64,000 nt of DNA from the NCBI GenBank assembly GCA_018398805.1, contig JAGFBZ010000292.1:434001-498000 (forward strand), written 5' to 3'. This stretch comes from Hirundichthys speculiger (taxonomy: Eukaryota > Chordata > Actinopteri > Beloniformes > Exocoetidae). The position numbers were made by a program, and so were the translations under genes. The notes under the pieces were generated by a model. That model ran no database searches, had not been told where the DNA came from, and worked only from the letters and a program-made list of their open reading frames with translations. This document shows, in pieces, positions 48,431-61,297 of the stretch; the stretch's first letter is position 1, and every line of letters begins with the position of its first letter.

Positions 48431-51400
48431 AATTACTTATTCAGTGCTTGAGATCATTCATATGGGTCTCTGATACCACTACCAACTCAAAAACTCTGAC
48501 ATAAGCCAAACTTGTTACTTTGGTGTGGTGTAATTGTTCATTTGGTGAGCCATTCAGATTTGTGGGATTTTGTGTCATCACATGCCCACATCAGAGTACA
48601 GTTACGAAGCTTCCGGTGTCAGTTTCACATCATGCAGTATTTGCGATAACCTGGAAGTAGGCAGCACAAAGCTAGTTTCACAACAGGCACGCTATGTGGA
48701 ACAAGAGGGAGTGGGGTGGAGTCCTTTCTCTGACTCCACCCTCTAAAACCAGCTGCTATCAACGCTGCTGTGTCACAGATAAGGTTATAATGTCTCACCT
48801 TTAATCCTGAACTTTGTATCGAGGTAGAGAATCTGAATGTGATGATTATGATGGACACATATCTGGTCAAACATCTCTAAAACTATATCTATCGTTATAT
48901 ATATATTTTTTTTTATTTGTTTGTTTCTTTTTAGCATATGTAAATAACATGCTGTTTATTTGTATGTTGTGTGACTATTTTTGTGAGCTAATTCAAGTCC
49001 ATCCACTTTCTGTACCTGCCTTTAATCCTATTTAGGGTCATGTTGGTGGATGAAAGGCAGGATACACCCCCCACAGACCACCACTCTATAATTGGATTTA
49101 TTTCAAGTGGCTTTTAAATAATAGAAATTACCACTAGGATTAATGAAGTACACTATCTATTTAGTAAGTGAGTAAATACATGACTGAAATGAATTAGAAT
49201 ATAAGCAAAATAAAATCTTTCAGCAGCCAGAGTGAACGCAGGATGGTTGGTTTCACCCTATTGTTGCCTTTTGTGTTGCAGCAGCAATAAATATTCATCT
49301 TAGATTAAAATAAATCTTCTCTACTTGCCACTATAAAGCCTACAACAGCTGCCCTAATGCAGAAATGTGCTTGGTACTGTAGAAATAATCTTGACCTTTG
49401 ACTTCTGCCCATCCTTTTCCACTGATTTCATTGATGTCTCACGCTGTTTTTCTCCATCATCTTTGACCCCTCTCACTTCCTATAGTGCTGTCATACATTT
49501 CCAGGACAAATGCCAAAGGTGGGATCGCACAGTTGTAAGACTCACAGCCTCGAAGCGTGTGTGCTGACTCCGACTGTCTGCTTCAAAACAGGATGAGGCA
49601 GCGCTCATTCACATGGTAACGTACGGTACACAGTCAGCACAGGAAATCCGTGTCAGGACCCAGTGATTCACTTCACTAACAACACTGCCACCTAAAGGCC
49701 AATCCATGTAAAACAACAGAAGACAGATACACAGAAAGAGAGGGATAGAGAAAGAAACCAGAATTTATATTTTATGTTTTTATCTTTTTTTTTTTTTTTT
49801 TTTTTTTTGCATTTAAAGAAAAACAGTTTTTTCAGCATTGATGAAAAGGGTTTTTTTTTTAAAGAATACAACTAGAGGGGAATGTTCTCAATTATTCAAA
49901 ACCACCAGTGATAAAATATTGTTTAGTTGTTTCAGATGCATCACTGACTGATGAGCTTTGTTCCTTTTGTCTCCGTCCAGTGTGTGCAAGGAACAACACA
50001 TTGTATTACCTGCACAGGAGCCGTGAACAAGATAAAAGTGCAAACCGATCAATCATTTACCAAGATGGCGTGTGGGTGCTGTGCTCCGTCCTATGCCACT
50101 CTGATCAATCATTTTACATCTAAAGATAAGATGTCTTCAACTTATGTGACCATATAAGTGCTTTATATTGACTGAAGTCTCTGACACTTTTATTGCTGGT
50201 ACAATTTTGAAAGCTAGTATTTTTGAAAATGAATACTTTTATGGCTAATGAATGCTATTGAACTAGGATCTTTAACCAAAAACTATTTAGCCTTTTCTAG
50301 CCTGCTTCACTGAAAAGCCAAATATTCACCACTGACAATCACCAACTTATATTAGTTCTGACAATTTACATTATCAGCGTGTCCATGTGGGCCCCATCTG
50401 GATTAAAACGTGGGCTACTTGAATACAGAGGGGACTGGGGCTTGAAATGGACAAATTGCAAGTGTCCCTTATTGTTTTAGTTATTGGCCCCATATGTATC
50501 TCTCAGGGTCCCCATGAGGGAAACAAGTCTACTAATGGGCAGGAGCTAAGAACTTGTAGTTTTAGAGACATATGACCCACATTAAAAAAAATAAATAAAT
50601 AATAAATAAAAAATAGCTAGCTGGGCCCACCTAAGACCCAGATTGATCCCAATTGGAGGCCAATTTATCAAACACAGGCAGGGCCACTATGGAAACTGCA
50701 GACAAACCTATGTTGGGCCTAATTTTGCCACCCACTTTTATGGGTATCAATGTATAAATGCATATAAATGCATGCTGGGACATTGCTCCAGTCTCACTAA
50801 GGACTTGTCAATGAAACTAGCAGCAGCTAAATGTCAAACAAAAAGATTTTGAGAATTCAAATGATCTATAATGTTTTTGAATCTAGAAATATAATAGCAG
50901 TGTAACACATTCTCATAACAGACGGATATCTATATTTTTGGCACTGAAACACAGTAATATAGAAATGTATCTGTTAATTGTTTTTTTTAACAGTTGCAGC
51001 AGGTGGATATCACATGCTCATGTTTCTTGTTTCCATATCGTGCCTGATTGTGCAACCTGATCGGTATCTTACCTAGAGGAAAATGTTGTCCTCTTAACCT
51101 TTCCTCTGTACCAAGAATGAACCAAGAAAAACACTGAGCTGAAGTTATTACACTTCACAAAGCAAGGTCTAATTTCCCCCATTTCTCCAAAAGGGTGATT
51201 AGTTGTTGGAGCTTTATCAAGCAAAAACAATCAAAACCAGATTCTGAGTGAAAGTTTAAAAGGGCAGTCACACGTGTTGAGTAAATTATGCTAAACGTTT
51301 TAGATCTCGATTTTCAAATGCCGTCAGCAGTGAGGACAGAGTTCAGTTTGGATTGTTTTAAAGAGGGCTTGTAAAAATAGTGACCTATGAGCTACTCTTT

Positions 51401-53490
51401 ACGATAACTGGAACAGATACATGCAGTTACAACCACTCCCACTCCCTTTGTCACACATATGGCACACACATTTGACACGCGTAAAAGTGTAACACTAACT
51501 ATTATTATTACACTCCATCATACAGGTATAAAATAGCACAACTTGGTCATTAGTCAATGACGTACTTATGCATATTGTATCATTTCATGTTATAAAGAAA
51601 ATTCTTGTGACACCTTTTACAGAGTGACTGCTATGTGTGCCATAAGAGGTCCTTGGACATTACTTTATGGTGTGCAGGCAGCCTGCTCCAAGCACTGATA
51701 TCTGATTTCCTGTAACTCATCTGACGGCAAGAACTTTGTGATTAAGAGCCATCACCTTTATGTTTTTTTTTTTTTTCTTTCCTTCGGACACACTTGGACG
51801 GGTCACAGACCAGTTTGTTATCTGCAGATAGTCGGTATCATGAGAAAGGAGATAAGGGACAATTCGTTTCAAAATTACAGCTCAATAACTTAACCCCATC
51901 ACACACGACTGTACTAACAGTAGATTAGGGAGATGCTAAAATACCGACCATATCCAATTTGACTGCTGCAGACTGAAAGAGCACCAATCCTGCCAGACAT
52001 AAGTAACGGAAAATACATAGTAAATTTCAATTAATCTGAAAGAAAACGTTTGTGAAAACATTTATATTGACTTTGTTTTTGTTTATTTTTTTAGACATTT
52101 AGGGACAGTAAAGCTTTTATCACTTTGTAATGTTGCCATTATCTACCAAGAGTTTTAATCATTGAGTGTAGATACTGGACGAAGTATCTGGTCACGTGAC
52201 CTCTAGGTCTGGACAGAGTGCTTTTGAAGCCTCTTTTTCTTAAAAAAAAAAAAAACACCCCCAAAAAAACAAAGTCAATAAAGTCTTCTCTTCTCTTCTA
52301 CTCTTTACTTTTCTATTCTATTCCATCCACAAGTCCATAATGTTACAGTCTAGAACAATAGACTGTGGAAGTAAACAACATATTCCAAGGCTATTTTTAG
52401 TCAGAAGCATCAGCATGAAATGAAGGGAAAGCTGATCCATAATTGTCTTCTCTCCTCCTGTGCTCAGCAGCATTGTCAGGTCCCTGATTTCTAAAATATC
52501 ATCACGTTCCATACTTTTGAATGCTGTTCCCAACAACCTTCACTTTGTTTTCCAGACAAATTTAGAAAGCAGAAGAGGAAATGGCAGCGCTGATAGATGC
52601 AACGAGATTCCAGTGAGAAACCTGGCATCTTGTCTCTTTCTTTTTCTCTAAACAGGACATTTACATCCACACCCATCATCACGACCGTCACCAACATTAC
52701 TGCTTGACAGCTCACACCCTCCTAAAACTTCCTCCTTTCTTAATTTCTGCTGTATGCAAGTATGCAGCGGGAATTCAATGACATCCTGCTGAGAGAGGAA
52801 ATTGCAGTGTAATTTCTTCTGCGATGGCATCAGTCTCATGTGAGATAATTCTGTTTCACTTTATACTTCCATCAAGAATGTGAGAAATACTGAACAAAAA
52901 AAAAAAAAAAAACAACAACAAAAAAACCCCCCAGCTGTATCAGATAAGCATCCAGTACACGGTGAACTGCTGCTTTCTATACAAGGTACAGCAATGCTGA
53001 TTGAAGTCTGATTGAAGCATATTTGTTTTTAAAGCTAAGAATTTTGATACTTTAAAATGATTTTTAGGTTTCAGTGCCCTGGATACACTATTAATATTCT
53101 TCAGCATCTACAGTCAACACATCCCAATGAGTGAGTAAAAATGATAAAAACTACACAGAAACCCATCAGAGCAACAGTCAACTAGGTTCTTCAGTATCTA
53201 CTGTATTTCAAACTTTATCCCAATTTATTTTAGAGCTGTGGAAATATCTTGGAGAAAAGCTCAAATCTAAACCTTACAGTCACTCCTAATGAGAAGATGA
53301 GAATCATGAAGTTTATCTAAAAACTCCTAAATCTGAGTTTGTTTTTTTCCCCCCTTTTTCTCTTTTCAATTTTAATCAATACTCGGTTAGGTTTAAGAAC
53401 TAAATACGTTTTGAGTTTAGCTTTTTAGTTTTTATTTCGACAATCATATGGATCTTGACGATGCATGTGTCAATGCAGTAGAGTCTACAT
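48431..53490. other. No gene seen; satellite-like block at 50380-50760
   Basis: A SINE tail fragment lies at about 49003-49045 (minus). A T run is at 49785-49808. 50380-50760 has repeated GGGCCC-type words (TGGGCCCCATCTGG, TTGGCCCCATATG, TGGGCCCACCTAAGACCCAG) resembling the dispersed fish 'tgggccccatatggg' minisatellite. An A run is at 52895-52912. No exon recognised. Confidence 0.45.
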
Positions 53491-53491
53491 C

Positions 53492-53777
53492 TTGACCGAG
53501 CATAACGTTATGACTGCCCACGTCATCATGAGCAAGTCCTCCATGTGCTCTCACTACAGATTTGAAGATCAAATGAACACCTCAGGTTCTTTTCTGTGTT
53601 CACTGACCACCTCCAAAAAAAATCATTGTTGAGGGTTTGTAGACCTGCTGACTGAGGAAGCTCTTGGAGGGGAAATATGTTACAGTGTTAGAGGTGTAAT
53701 TGGTCTGCAGAAATGTTCTGCTAGGTGCCAAGACTCACGTGACTCATCAGTGGTCATAATGTTATGCTTGATCGGTA
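53492..53777. mobile_element. 286-bp MITE with terminal inverted repeats
   Basis: The left end contains GACCGAGCATAACGTTATGAC and the right end on the minus strand CGATCAAGCATAACATTATGACC. CAGTGGTCATAATGTTATGC is the well-known terminus of a large fish transposon family, so this is an internally deleted copy. No clear target duplication seen. Confidence 0.65.
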
Positions 53778-54404
53778 GCAGTTTAACCTTGTTTTGATTC
53801 CACAAATCACTTTAGAATGTATTTCCAATTCAACAGATCACATAAACCATCCAAATCATCCCTGAACCATCCCTTTATTCATGTTGTTATAGGTTTATAT
53901 TGCTGCTGGACCTCACTTTCTTCCATCTGCTTTTTCACATATGTCATTTTTAATTGCAGTTTAACATTGTTGTCTTTTGTGTCTCACAGGCAGATATCCC
54001 TGGACTAATCTGTGTTTGCTGGTCTCCCTTTCTCATCTCAATCCCCCAGCGTGTTAAGGCAGATAGCTGCCCTCCCTGAGAGCAGCTCTGCTCCAGGTTT
54101 TAGACTCTGGACCGTCATCTTGAGCTTGCTTTTGGAAGACTGCACTGAAATTAAGATTTTGATGCAGTCTGTTAGGTTTCTTTGCCTGAGGGGTATACTA
54201 CGAAGCGAGATTAGAGGGTTAGCGAGGTATGTTGAGTCTAAAACCAGGATTTCCGGTACCACGAAGGTTGCTCTCTTTTAACATGGCTAGATCACCATGG
54301 TAACTTACTCTGCAAACTTAACCTGGTCCGGAGCAGGTTATGTGCAGAGTTTAGGCTCAAATCGGCTATAAAAAGCACCGCCCTTTCACTTTCACCCAAT
54401 TCCG

Positions 54405-54790
54405 TTGACTTTAGCGCCAGGATTGTGCGAGGATAGGAAGAGAGTATTCAGAGTCCGGACTGATCCGCTGGCTTCCCATGACCATATTCTCTATGAACAC
54501 TATAGATTTCCAGCTGAGGGAATACGTTACATTTGTAATCTGCTAGAGCCAGATATTGGCAGCGCCACCAAACGCACACCGTTTGCGCTCACAGTAGCGC
54601 AAACGGTGTGCGTTTCTTTGCCACGGGAACCCACATGCACCCAGTTGGTGATGCAGAAAATCTGAGCCAGAATACTGGAATAAAGGTTGTACTTGCTCTT
54701 ACTGAACTGCTGAATATGTTTGTAGTATTCCCTGGCCATCTGCCCACGCTTCAAATAAAAGAAGCGTTTTACTAAATAGCAGGTAACATA
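54405..54790 (+). pseudogene. HARBI1-like Harbinger transposase N-terminal half, frameshifted
   Basis: The first frame reads VFRVRTDPLASHDHILYEHY and RYICNLLEPDI and FALTVAQTVC. After one frameshift RFFATGTHMHPVGDAENLSQ continues, then KVVLALTELLNMFVVFPGHL. These are the helix-turn-helix and linker blocks of HARBI1-type DDE transposases. A stop follows KEAFY, and the DDE catalytic half (with its CVDGTHI box) is deleted. Inactive. Confidence 0.75.
54570..54615. repeat. Perfect 20-bp inverted repeat inside the Harbinger transposase
   Basis: AAACGCACACCGTTTGCGCT (54570-54589) and its exact complement (54596-54615) around CACAGT. The coding frame changes just after it, so hairpin-driven sequence change at this point is plausible. 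Confidence 0.85.
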
Positions 54791-55120
54791 AATTAATAGT
54801 CCATTATATTGATAATCAGTGTGACGTGGAATTTCATGTGAAATGTTATAATATAATTCATTCATAAGATTCCTCAGGGTGATAGGGTACCTATTAAAGT
54901 GGCCGGTGAGTGTGTATAACAGATGATATTAAATCTTAAATTAATTTCACATAGATTTAGCAAAAAACTAAAGTGATTTTCATTTATCATTCATAATGGG
55001 ACAGTCAGACCTACATAATGTTTAAATCTGCTGCATTAAGTTTAAAGTTTAAGCGCTCTAAAAGAGGGAGGGAGATTAATTAAGGTTGTGAAATAAATAT
55101 AGTAGTGAAATAAATATGAT

Positions 55121-55285
55121 TTACGAATTTACACGATCTGCAATTTTTTGCCAGCACTCCTCTCTGGCTTTATTCGCACCTACAGTATTGCTTTTGGCCG
55201 TAAAGATTTCTTTGAAATCCTCATAGCCCTGCATTATTAAAACCTGCTCCTCCTGACTGCAATATACGGACCGCCATCTATCCAT
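55121..55285 (-). pseudogene. Harbinger Myb/SANT-like DNA-binding gene, 5' part
   Basis: The minus strand reads MDRWRSVYCSQEEQVLIMQG, then EDFKEIFTAKSN and ECWQKIADRVNS, then stop. The pattern (sequence-start aromatic, EE..LI..Y.., W..IA..VN) is the Myb/SANT-like domain of the second Harbinger gene, which helps the transposase enter the nucleus and bind the ends. The frame is open upstream to 55576, but that extension lies partly in the nested element and is not original. It is truncated after the domain. Confidence 0.7.
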
Positions 55286-55434
55286 TTGATCCGGAATAGG
55301 CGTCAAATGACGCCTCAAACGCCCCCTTTTATGTGAACGCGCACAGAGCAGAAAGCAGAAAGCCGCGGTTAACAAAGATAGTTGATAACCACCGTCGTGG
55401 TACCGGTTATCTCTGATCGCGAGTTTCAGGTTTG

Positions 55435-56306
55435 TTAAAGGAGCAAAAAGCGAAATCATTTCACCGCTAGGTTTGCTGTTGAGCACTGCCTGTAGACCAA
55501 AACAAAGTGTGCCATTAGCCACACCTCCCTCTGCCTCTGCTCGCCACCAACCCCCCCCCCCCTCCCCTCCACACACTCCCCCACTACACCCCCGCTCGCT
55601 TCGAAGATCTACCTACACCGAGCAAAACATCACCATGGCGAGTAACAAAGTAAGTCATTTATAACATTATAATGTTTATACTGGTTTGTCCGTAAATTAA
55701 TCTTTATGTCACTAATTTAGTGAGTCACCATTAGCATCAAACGTTATCTATTCGCCGCTAATTGCGTTAGCAGACAGTTCAACGTTAGTAACAATATGAC
55801 GGCAGTGAATAGCTTTCCTGCAAATACAATCTACCGGTAAATAAATCCGAGTCCGACTGTAGCCCCTTTAGCTCTCGTAGCTCCCTCCACCTCGGAAACG
55901 CCAGGCCAATGTTAATTCTGGTTTTATCTCTTTCTTTATCGGACAATTTCTTTGCCAATGACCTTTTTTTTTTTTTGTCTGCTCCTGCTCGTCTTCATTG
56001 GAAGGTTTTGTTCCGCTGTCTGCCATTTCAGTTCGAAAATGCTGCCGCCGTCACTACTCACTGGCTGTCGCGTTTTATAGAGAGGGAGGGGGGGAGGAGG
56101 GAGGAGGAGGGAGGCGAAGTTTCACATGAACGCACATGAACGCGCGGCCGGACCGGCTTGTAAACTTGAGGCTGGAGATCAACACAGAGAGCGGGTGTGT
56201 GACGTCATCCTATACTCCAGATGAAATTACACCTCTCGTTCTCCATGTAGCGATTTTTTAATTCCTTCAGTCTTAAATAATGGATTTCCACTTATTGCTC
56301 CTTTAA
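55435..56306. mobile_element. TTAA-flanked element nested in the Harbinger transposon
   Basis: TTAA at 55435-55438 and 56303-56306 enclose inverted ends AGGAGCAAAAAGCGAAATC (left) and AGGAGCAATAAGTGGAAATC (right, minus strand). A TTAA target is the piggyBac hallmark, although piggyBac ends usually start CCC, so the superfamily is uncertain. The interior is unusually GC- and CpG-rich (55540-56200) with C and G runs. A Kozak-like ACCATGG at 55634 reads MASNK into a GTAAGT donor, like the first exon and promoter of a gene. No transposase seen. Confidence 0.6.
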
Positions 56307-57085
56307 GCCAGCTCACCCAAAGAAAGCCTGGCTGTGTCGAACTTGCTTCGTAGTACACCCCTCTGGGCTGCTTTTATGAACTGGAATTACATGAACTTTG
56401 AATGAAATAAAAACAACCTTAAAAATAAAACCAAAAAACAACAACTTAATTTTTGGTTGGGCTTTTGAACCACTTCACTACGTTAATGTTACAATGATAA
56501 TGGTGATATCCATAATCCATATTTATTTGGCACATTTAAAACTGATAGTAACTGATTCACCTTACTTTGTTTTGTCAAGAGGTCAAGGAAGGATGGTTGA
56601 TTCAGCTTGAAGAAACAATATCTGTTGACAACTTGAGAGAAAAGATATATATTTTGCTGCTTCTCAGATGTTTTTATGACCCTGTGTCACCAGTTGCACC
56701 ACTGGTTGCCTGACTGATTTCCTATCCTTCCCCAGAAACAAGTAAGATGATCCAGGAACACACAAAAACAATAGACACAGTTATGTACTGCAGCGATATT
56801 TCTTCTGACTGTCTTTCCATGATAACAACCGTCGAAACTCCTCATATATTCTGAGATCCATCATTACAATTATGACCATTAAATCTACAGTTGTTGACAT
56901 GTGAACTTTTTTCCAGAAGCACAGAGAGTTTTTATCTCGTGGGTTAGGTCACATGATGGCCACAACCTTCAACGACAGGTAAAACTGTCACAAGGGGAAC
57001 GAGGTTGAAACTCAAACTCAGGGTGTAAAAGTCTTTTCTCTAAGCTTTCAGCTCATGGAGGAGTCTCTTGGTTAATCTGGCAACA

Positions 57086-57108
57086 CCCCCCCCCCCCCCC
57101 CCCCCCCC
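57086..57108. repeat. 23-bp C homopolymer
   Basis: Uninterrupted C run. Confidence 0.9.
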
Positions 57109-57413
57109 ATACCAAAAAAAAAACTTCCTCAGCGTTGATCTGTGGATTTTCACATTGAACTGGAGTTAATCAAATCTGATAACTGGGAGCATGTTGATCT
57201 GCCTCAGAATGGTCACTGAAAGTTCACAAAACAACGTACAGACAGTGCTGGATATTTTAGGGAACATTCGATGAAATATGGAGAGCGAGTGTTTGAAACA
57301 TTAGCTTAAAAAAAAAGCTGGAAACATATACCATATGGCTTCTTTGACACAAAACTGAGCTATTAATCAGCAGTGAGTTTGTTTTGTCCCCGTCTCATTA
57401 GACAATGATTCAA

Positions 57414-57454
57414 CCCCCCACCCCCCCCCCCCCCCCCCCCCCCACCCCCACCTC
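57414..57454. repeat. C-rich run (23 C plus shorter runs)
   Basis: CCCCCC-A-C(23)-A-CCCCC-A pattern. The glycine run in the minus ORF at 57629-57363 comes from it. Confidence 0.9.
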
Positions 57455-60274
57455 CCACAGAGGGCAGTGGAAATACCACCATGATGTAATTAGCATCTGC
57501 TTTCGTGGATGCATTACATAAGTTTGCTGTTTTCAGAGATGTAATGAAGCATGGAAGTGTACACAAAAACATTTTGTTCATGTCTGACCCCATTTTAATC
57601 CTTAAAAGTTTATATGAGGCGTTCCTCATTTCCTTAGTTGATTCAGCCTGCTTTTTTTTTTTTTTTTTTTTTTTGTTCTTTGCTAAATTTACTTTGACAC
57701 TGACATTGACCAGAACTGAACAGGCTTACAGTACCAGAAATTCATGGCCACTAGAGAAAGACACAATCAAAGAGCTCAGATCGACACAACCTCTACTCTT
57801 GACATTAAAGATAATCTCCTAAATCCTGTTTGTTTGAGGTGCAATCATCTTTGGAAAAAGGAATTATTATGACTGTTACAAGCTGTAAAACTTGTGGACT
57901 TTCACTCTAACTCAACTTTCAAACGTAATAGAGAGTTGATGAAATTATAGAGGTTAAACGACGGACAGACACCTTCAGCACATATAACTTTCACTCTTTA
58001 GATGCACACTTATAAAATTAGTCTTATGCTAAACCTATGCTGAACTATCAAAATCACAGCAAAGACCAACATGACTAGCAGTCTCACAGGACATTTCTCA
58101 CACCCACTGACTTTCTCTTACTGTAATTAAAAACTGTTTTTATAAAAAAGCACCATTTACTTCAATTCCTAACTCCAAATCAGATAAACAAGGGAAATAT
58201 GACACCTATACTGCGTTCGGCTTTATTGAGAGCAGCCAGTACAATGTGAGACCTGTGGAAACGAAGGGACGAAGTTGGCAATAGTTAATGTGTAATCTGA
58301 CAAAGATATAAGAGGCTGAAGTTGACCTCCAACAGAACAACGTCAGTTCAGCACCACGTTTAATAGCTTTGAGCCACACATATGTTTCATATCTAAAAAG
58401 CAGGAATTTCATAAGTTTCTAGGAGAGAAATCTGATCATTGTATAAAGCCAGGTTCATAATTCCTGTTTAGGTTTGAAGGTTTTTATGGGACTTAATCTA
58501 TTTTATGACTTCATAAATTAGGAAATACTATGCAAAACAGCAAGAAGAAATAATATTTTCATCATCTCTAGGAGTAAAAGAATCTATTAATGAAATATGA
58601 ACAAGTCCCTCTGTGAAAACATTCAGGATTTTGCTAAGAAAATTAGATGGTTTTACTGAACTAGAGAATTTTAAAAAAATCTATCGATCAATATATACAA
58701 AGCTTATGTCACTAAATACCTTTTTTCTTTTTTTTTTTTTGCAGAATGGGGATCTCTTTTTTTCTGTCAATTTTATCGGACTCTTTTATTTCAATTACCA
58801 AATTGAAAATTAGTCACAAAACACCAAATACATTCTTTTTTTTTTCTTTTGTTTTGTATAGTTTATCTATGCTAGAAAAAAAGGATGACATCCTACATGT
58901 CAGTCCCAGGACAAAAAATACAGACGTTTTGGGGATTTTTTTTCCTCTTTTTTCTGAGAAGGAAAACAAACACCGTCATATTAATAACAGACAAAGTCTA
59001 CACTGGGAGAAGGTGGTGGAATATGTTGCAGTGTCTGAGCTCATCATCAACTTAATCTCATTTAGCCAGACCTAAAGTAAATGATATGTTTCCAGTTTCA
59101 CTCTAAGTCAAATTTTATATGAGGGGGCCTTTAAGGACCATAAATGTCCTATATTCTGTCTTCTGTAACATGGCATGTGGGCTACAAAGAAGAATGGGTG
59201 GGGACCCTCTGCAAGGAAATTACAGGAAATGTGCTAAATGCCTACAGAGGCTCTCATGTGTCTTAGATGAAACATCTTGTATCTTCCATTTTGACTCAGC
59301 AATGTCATAATTGATATTCCTGAAATGATATTCCCAGTTCATTCGTCTTGCTGGTTCCATTTTTGCTTTGCTTTTCTTCGGCTTGTTTTTATTTACCCAC
59401 AGATTCTATATTCCACTGCCCGGATAATTCCTGCAAAGTTCACCACTCATCCATTCATCTCTAAGAAGTTGTCTGCTTCTCGGTTGCATAAAGAAGCTGA
59501 TTTTTGAGTCGATAATGTTAACTTGGAATGATTGCGTCTACAAATCTCAATCTCAAATCTCAAAAGCAAGGACGGGGTTCTTCAGTCTTTTTCAGGGTGC
59601 GTTCTTGGCCATTGAGCTTGAGCGCAATTAAAATGCAACTTACTCGTGTTACCATTGACAGCTAATGTTAGCTCCTTCTCTACCTGCTTGTCTACAACAC
59701 CGGACCCATGCACCAAGCAGGCATGATGATATTTCATTATAACTGGAATTTAAAAATTCTACTCAACATTTGATGGGCACAAGCTCAGTTAGATAACTTA
59801 GCTTCCATTATGACGTGTAGACTAAAGTTACGTGCGCGGCTCAAACTTTCAAAGTTATAATTGTTGATCCCTAGGTTGGTTTTTGTGACGGCCTGTCGCA
59901 GTAACTCCTACTATATCTTCCTGTTTGGAGATTTTGTACTTAGATGTTGCAGATAAAATGGATCAGTTTGGAGCACTGAGGAGAACACAGCAGAGACATA
60001 GAGAATACAACAGCATGTGTTTCCCAGCTGCGGGGGAATATTCTGAGCGCGATCTCTCTATACACATTTTTAGAACGTAATAGTGATGGTCAAATCCCTG
60101 CAGATCCGGTTATGTGTCTCTGGGTGGACTCGGGATTTCTGAAATCCCAAACTTGAAGAAATCGTATAGCACTAGGTCTGCTGCTCACATCAAAGACATG
60201 TAATAATTTGGAAAATATTTCACAAAAGTTATTGATTTATTCACAGCTTTAATATCTATTATGTACACTACAAC

Positions 60275-61289
60275 TAGGGCTGGGCAACGATTAAACTTTT
60301 TAATCACGATTAATCGCATTATTTTCCTGATTAATCCCGATTAATCGCGTTGTATACAAAAAAATCAAATAATGAATTCAAAAATAGTGTAAATGTTTAT
60401 TTAAATGTTCTGCTGACCTATGAATTAAAGTGCCATAACATTTGTCGTTCAAACACTTAACATCAGCACTTGTCAGTAACACATGTTTAGTGTAAATATC
60501 ATGTTAAAAAATGTAAAATAAAATAAACCTTATCGCCACTGCCAGGGCATTAATGTCATTCTGTTTTTATTTAAAAAAAAAAAAAGTCAACAAACAAAAG
60601 CCAACAAAATGATTGTGGCTCAGCACAATCAGAACAATAAAACAGGTAATTTCTGAGGTAACAGCAGAAACCTGGCAGTGGTTACAAATAACCTTGTTTC
60701 TGTTGAAACATCTGGGAGAACTTTCAATTTCAATTGTTGATCAAAAATTTAAAAAAAATTAAAAAGTGACATTTATTACGTTTTTCGTTTTTAAATCTAA
60801 CACAAAAAAATGACTGTTTTTTTTTTTAAATATTTCATTTTTAGACTTGGATCAAAAATCCGAACTGAAAAAACGGGTCACAGAATTGAGTTTGTTTTAT
60901 AATCGAGGACTGGACTTTCTGTTGTCATTACACATCTGTGCCACTAGATGGAGCCGCACGGTAAGAGAACAGCACGACAGTGAACGCATGGAGCAGATCT
61001 GATGTAACATGGAGGAATGACGCGAAAGTTTTGTTGTTGCAGTCCAGAATTTTTGTTTTCAGACAGAATTGTTAATATTGCTAGCTGAGTTGCTACCCGA
61101 ACTGTAAAGTACACAGATTTTTACCGTTCTCCATGTCTGTTTTAGCTGCCAATTCTCTTCCGGTTCAGCAGCAGCCAGTAACAGACAAAACAAAAGCATG
61201 TGAGCAACATGTGTTAACGTGCGATAAAAAAATAATTGTCGGCGTTAATAAATTAATGCGTTAACACAATAATAACTTGCCCAGCCCTA
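60275..61289. mobile_element. 1015-bp hAT-like non-autonomous element
   Basis: Ends TAGGGCTGGGCAACGATTAA (left) and, minus strand, TAGGGCTGGGCAAGTTATTA (right): 13 identical bp, then partial similarity, both running into AT-rich 'ttaatcgcgattaatcgc' type sequence. Flanking 8-mers ACTACAAC (60267-60274) and GTTACAAC (61290-61297) match at 6/8, a decayed 8-bp hAT-type duplication. No transposase inside. Confidence 0.7.
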
Positions 61290-61297
61290 GTTACAAC

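Larger units (their letters stand above)
54189..56362 (+). mobile_element. PIF/Harbinger transposon with a nested element
   Basis: Ends AGGGGTATACTACGAAGC (54189 on) and, on the minus strand, AGGGGTGTACTACGAAGC (56362 back) differ by one base. They are flanked by a 3-bp repeat CTG (54186-54188, 56363-56365); 3-bp duplications are usual for this superfamily, though TWA is the normal motif. It holds both genes of the superfamily: a decayed HARBI1-like transposase on plus (54405-54790) and a Myb/SANT-like gene on minus (55121-55285). A 864-bp TTAA-flanked element is inserted to the right, and a 25-bp terminus of another transposon (ACCTATTAAAGTGGCCGGTG) lies at 54888-54912. Confidence 0.82.
56366..60266. 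other. No gene seen; two long C runs and T runs
   Basis: C runs at 57086-57108 and 57414-57443, a T run at 57653-57674 and at 58728-58740. ORFs here are low-complexity. Confidence 0.45.

Noticed and set aside
55473..55664. Pro-rich plus ORF ending in MASNK
   Set aside because: The Pro-rich part is a C-run artefact. Only the last five codons with Kozak and donor look exon-like, and they are described with the nested element.
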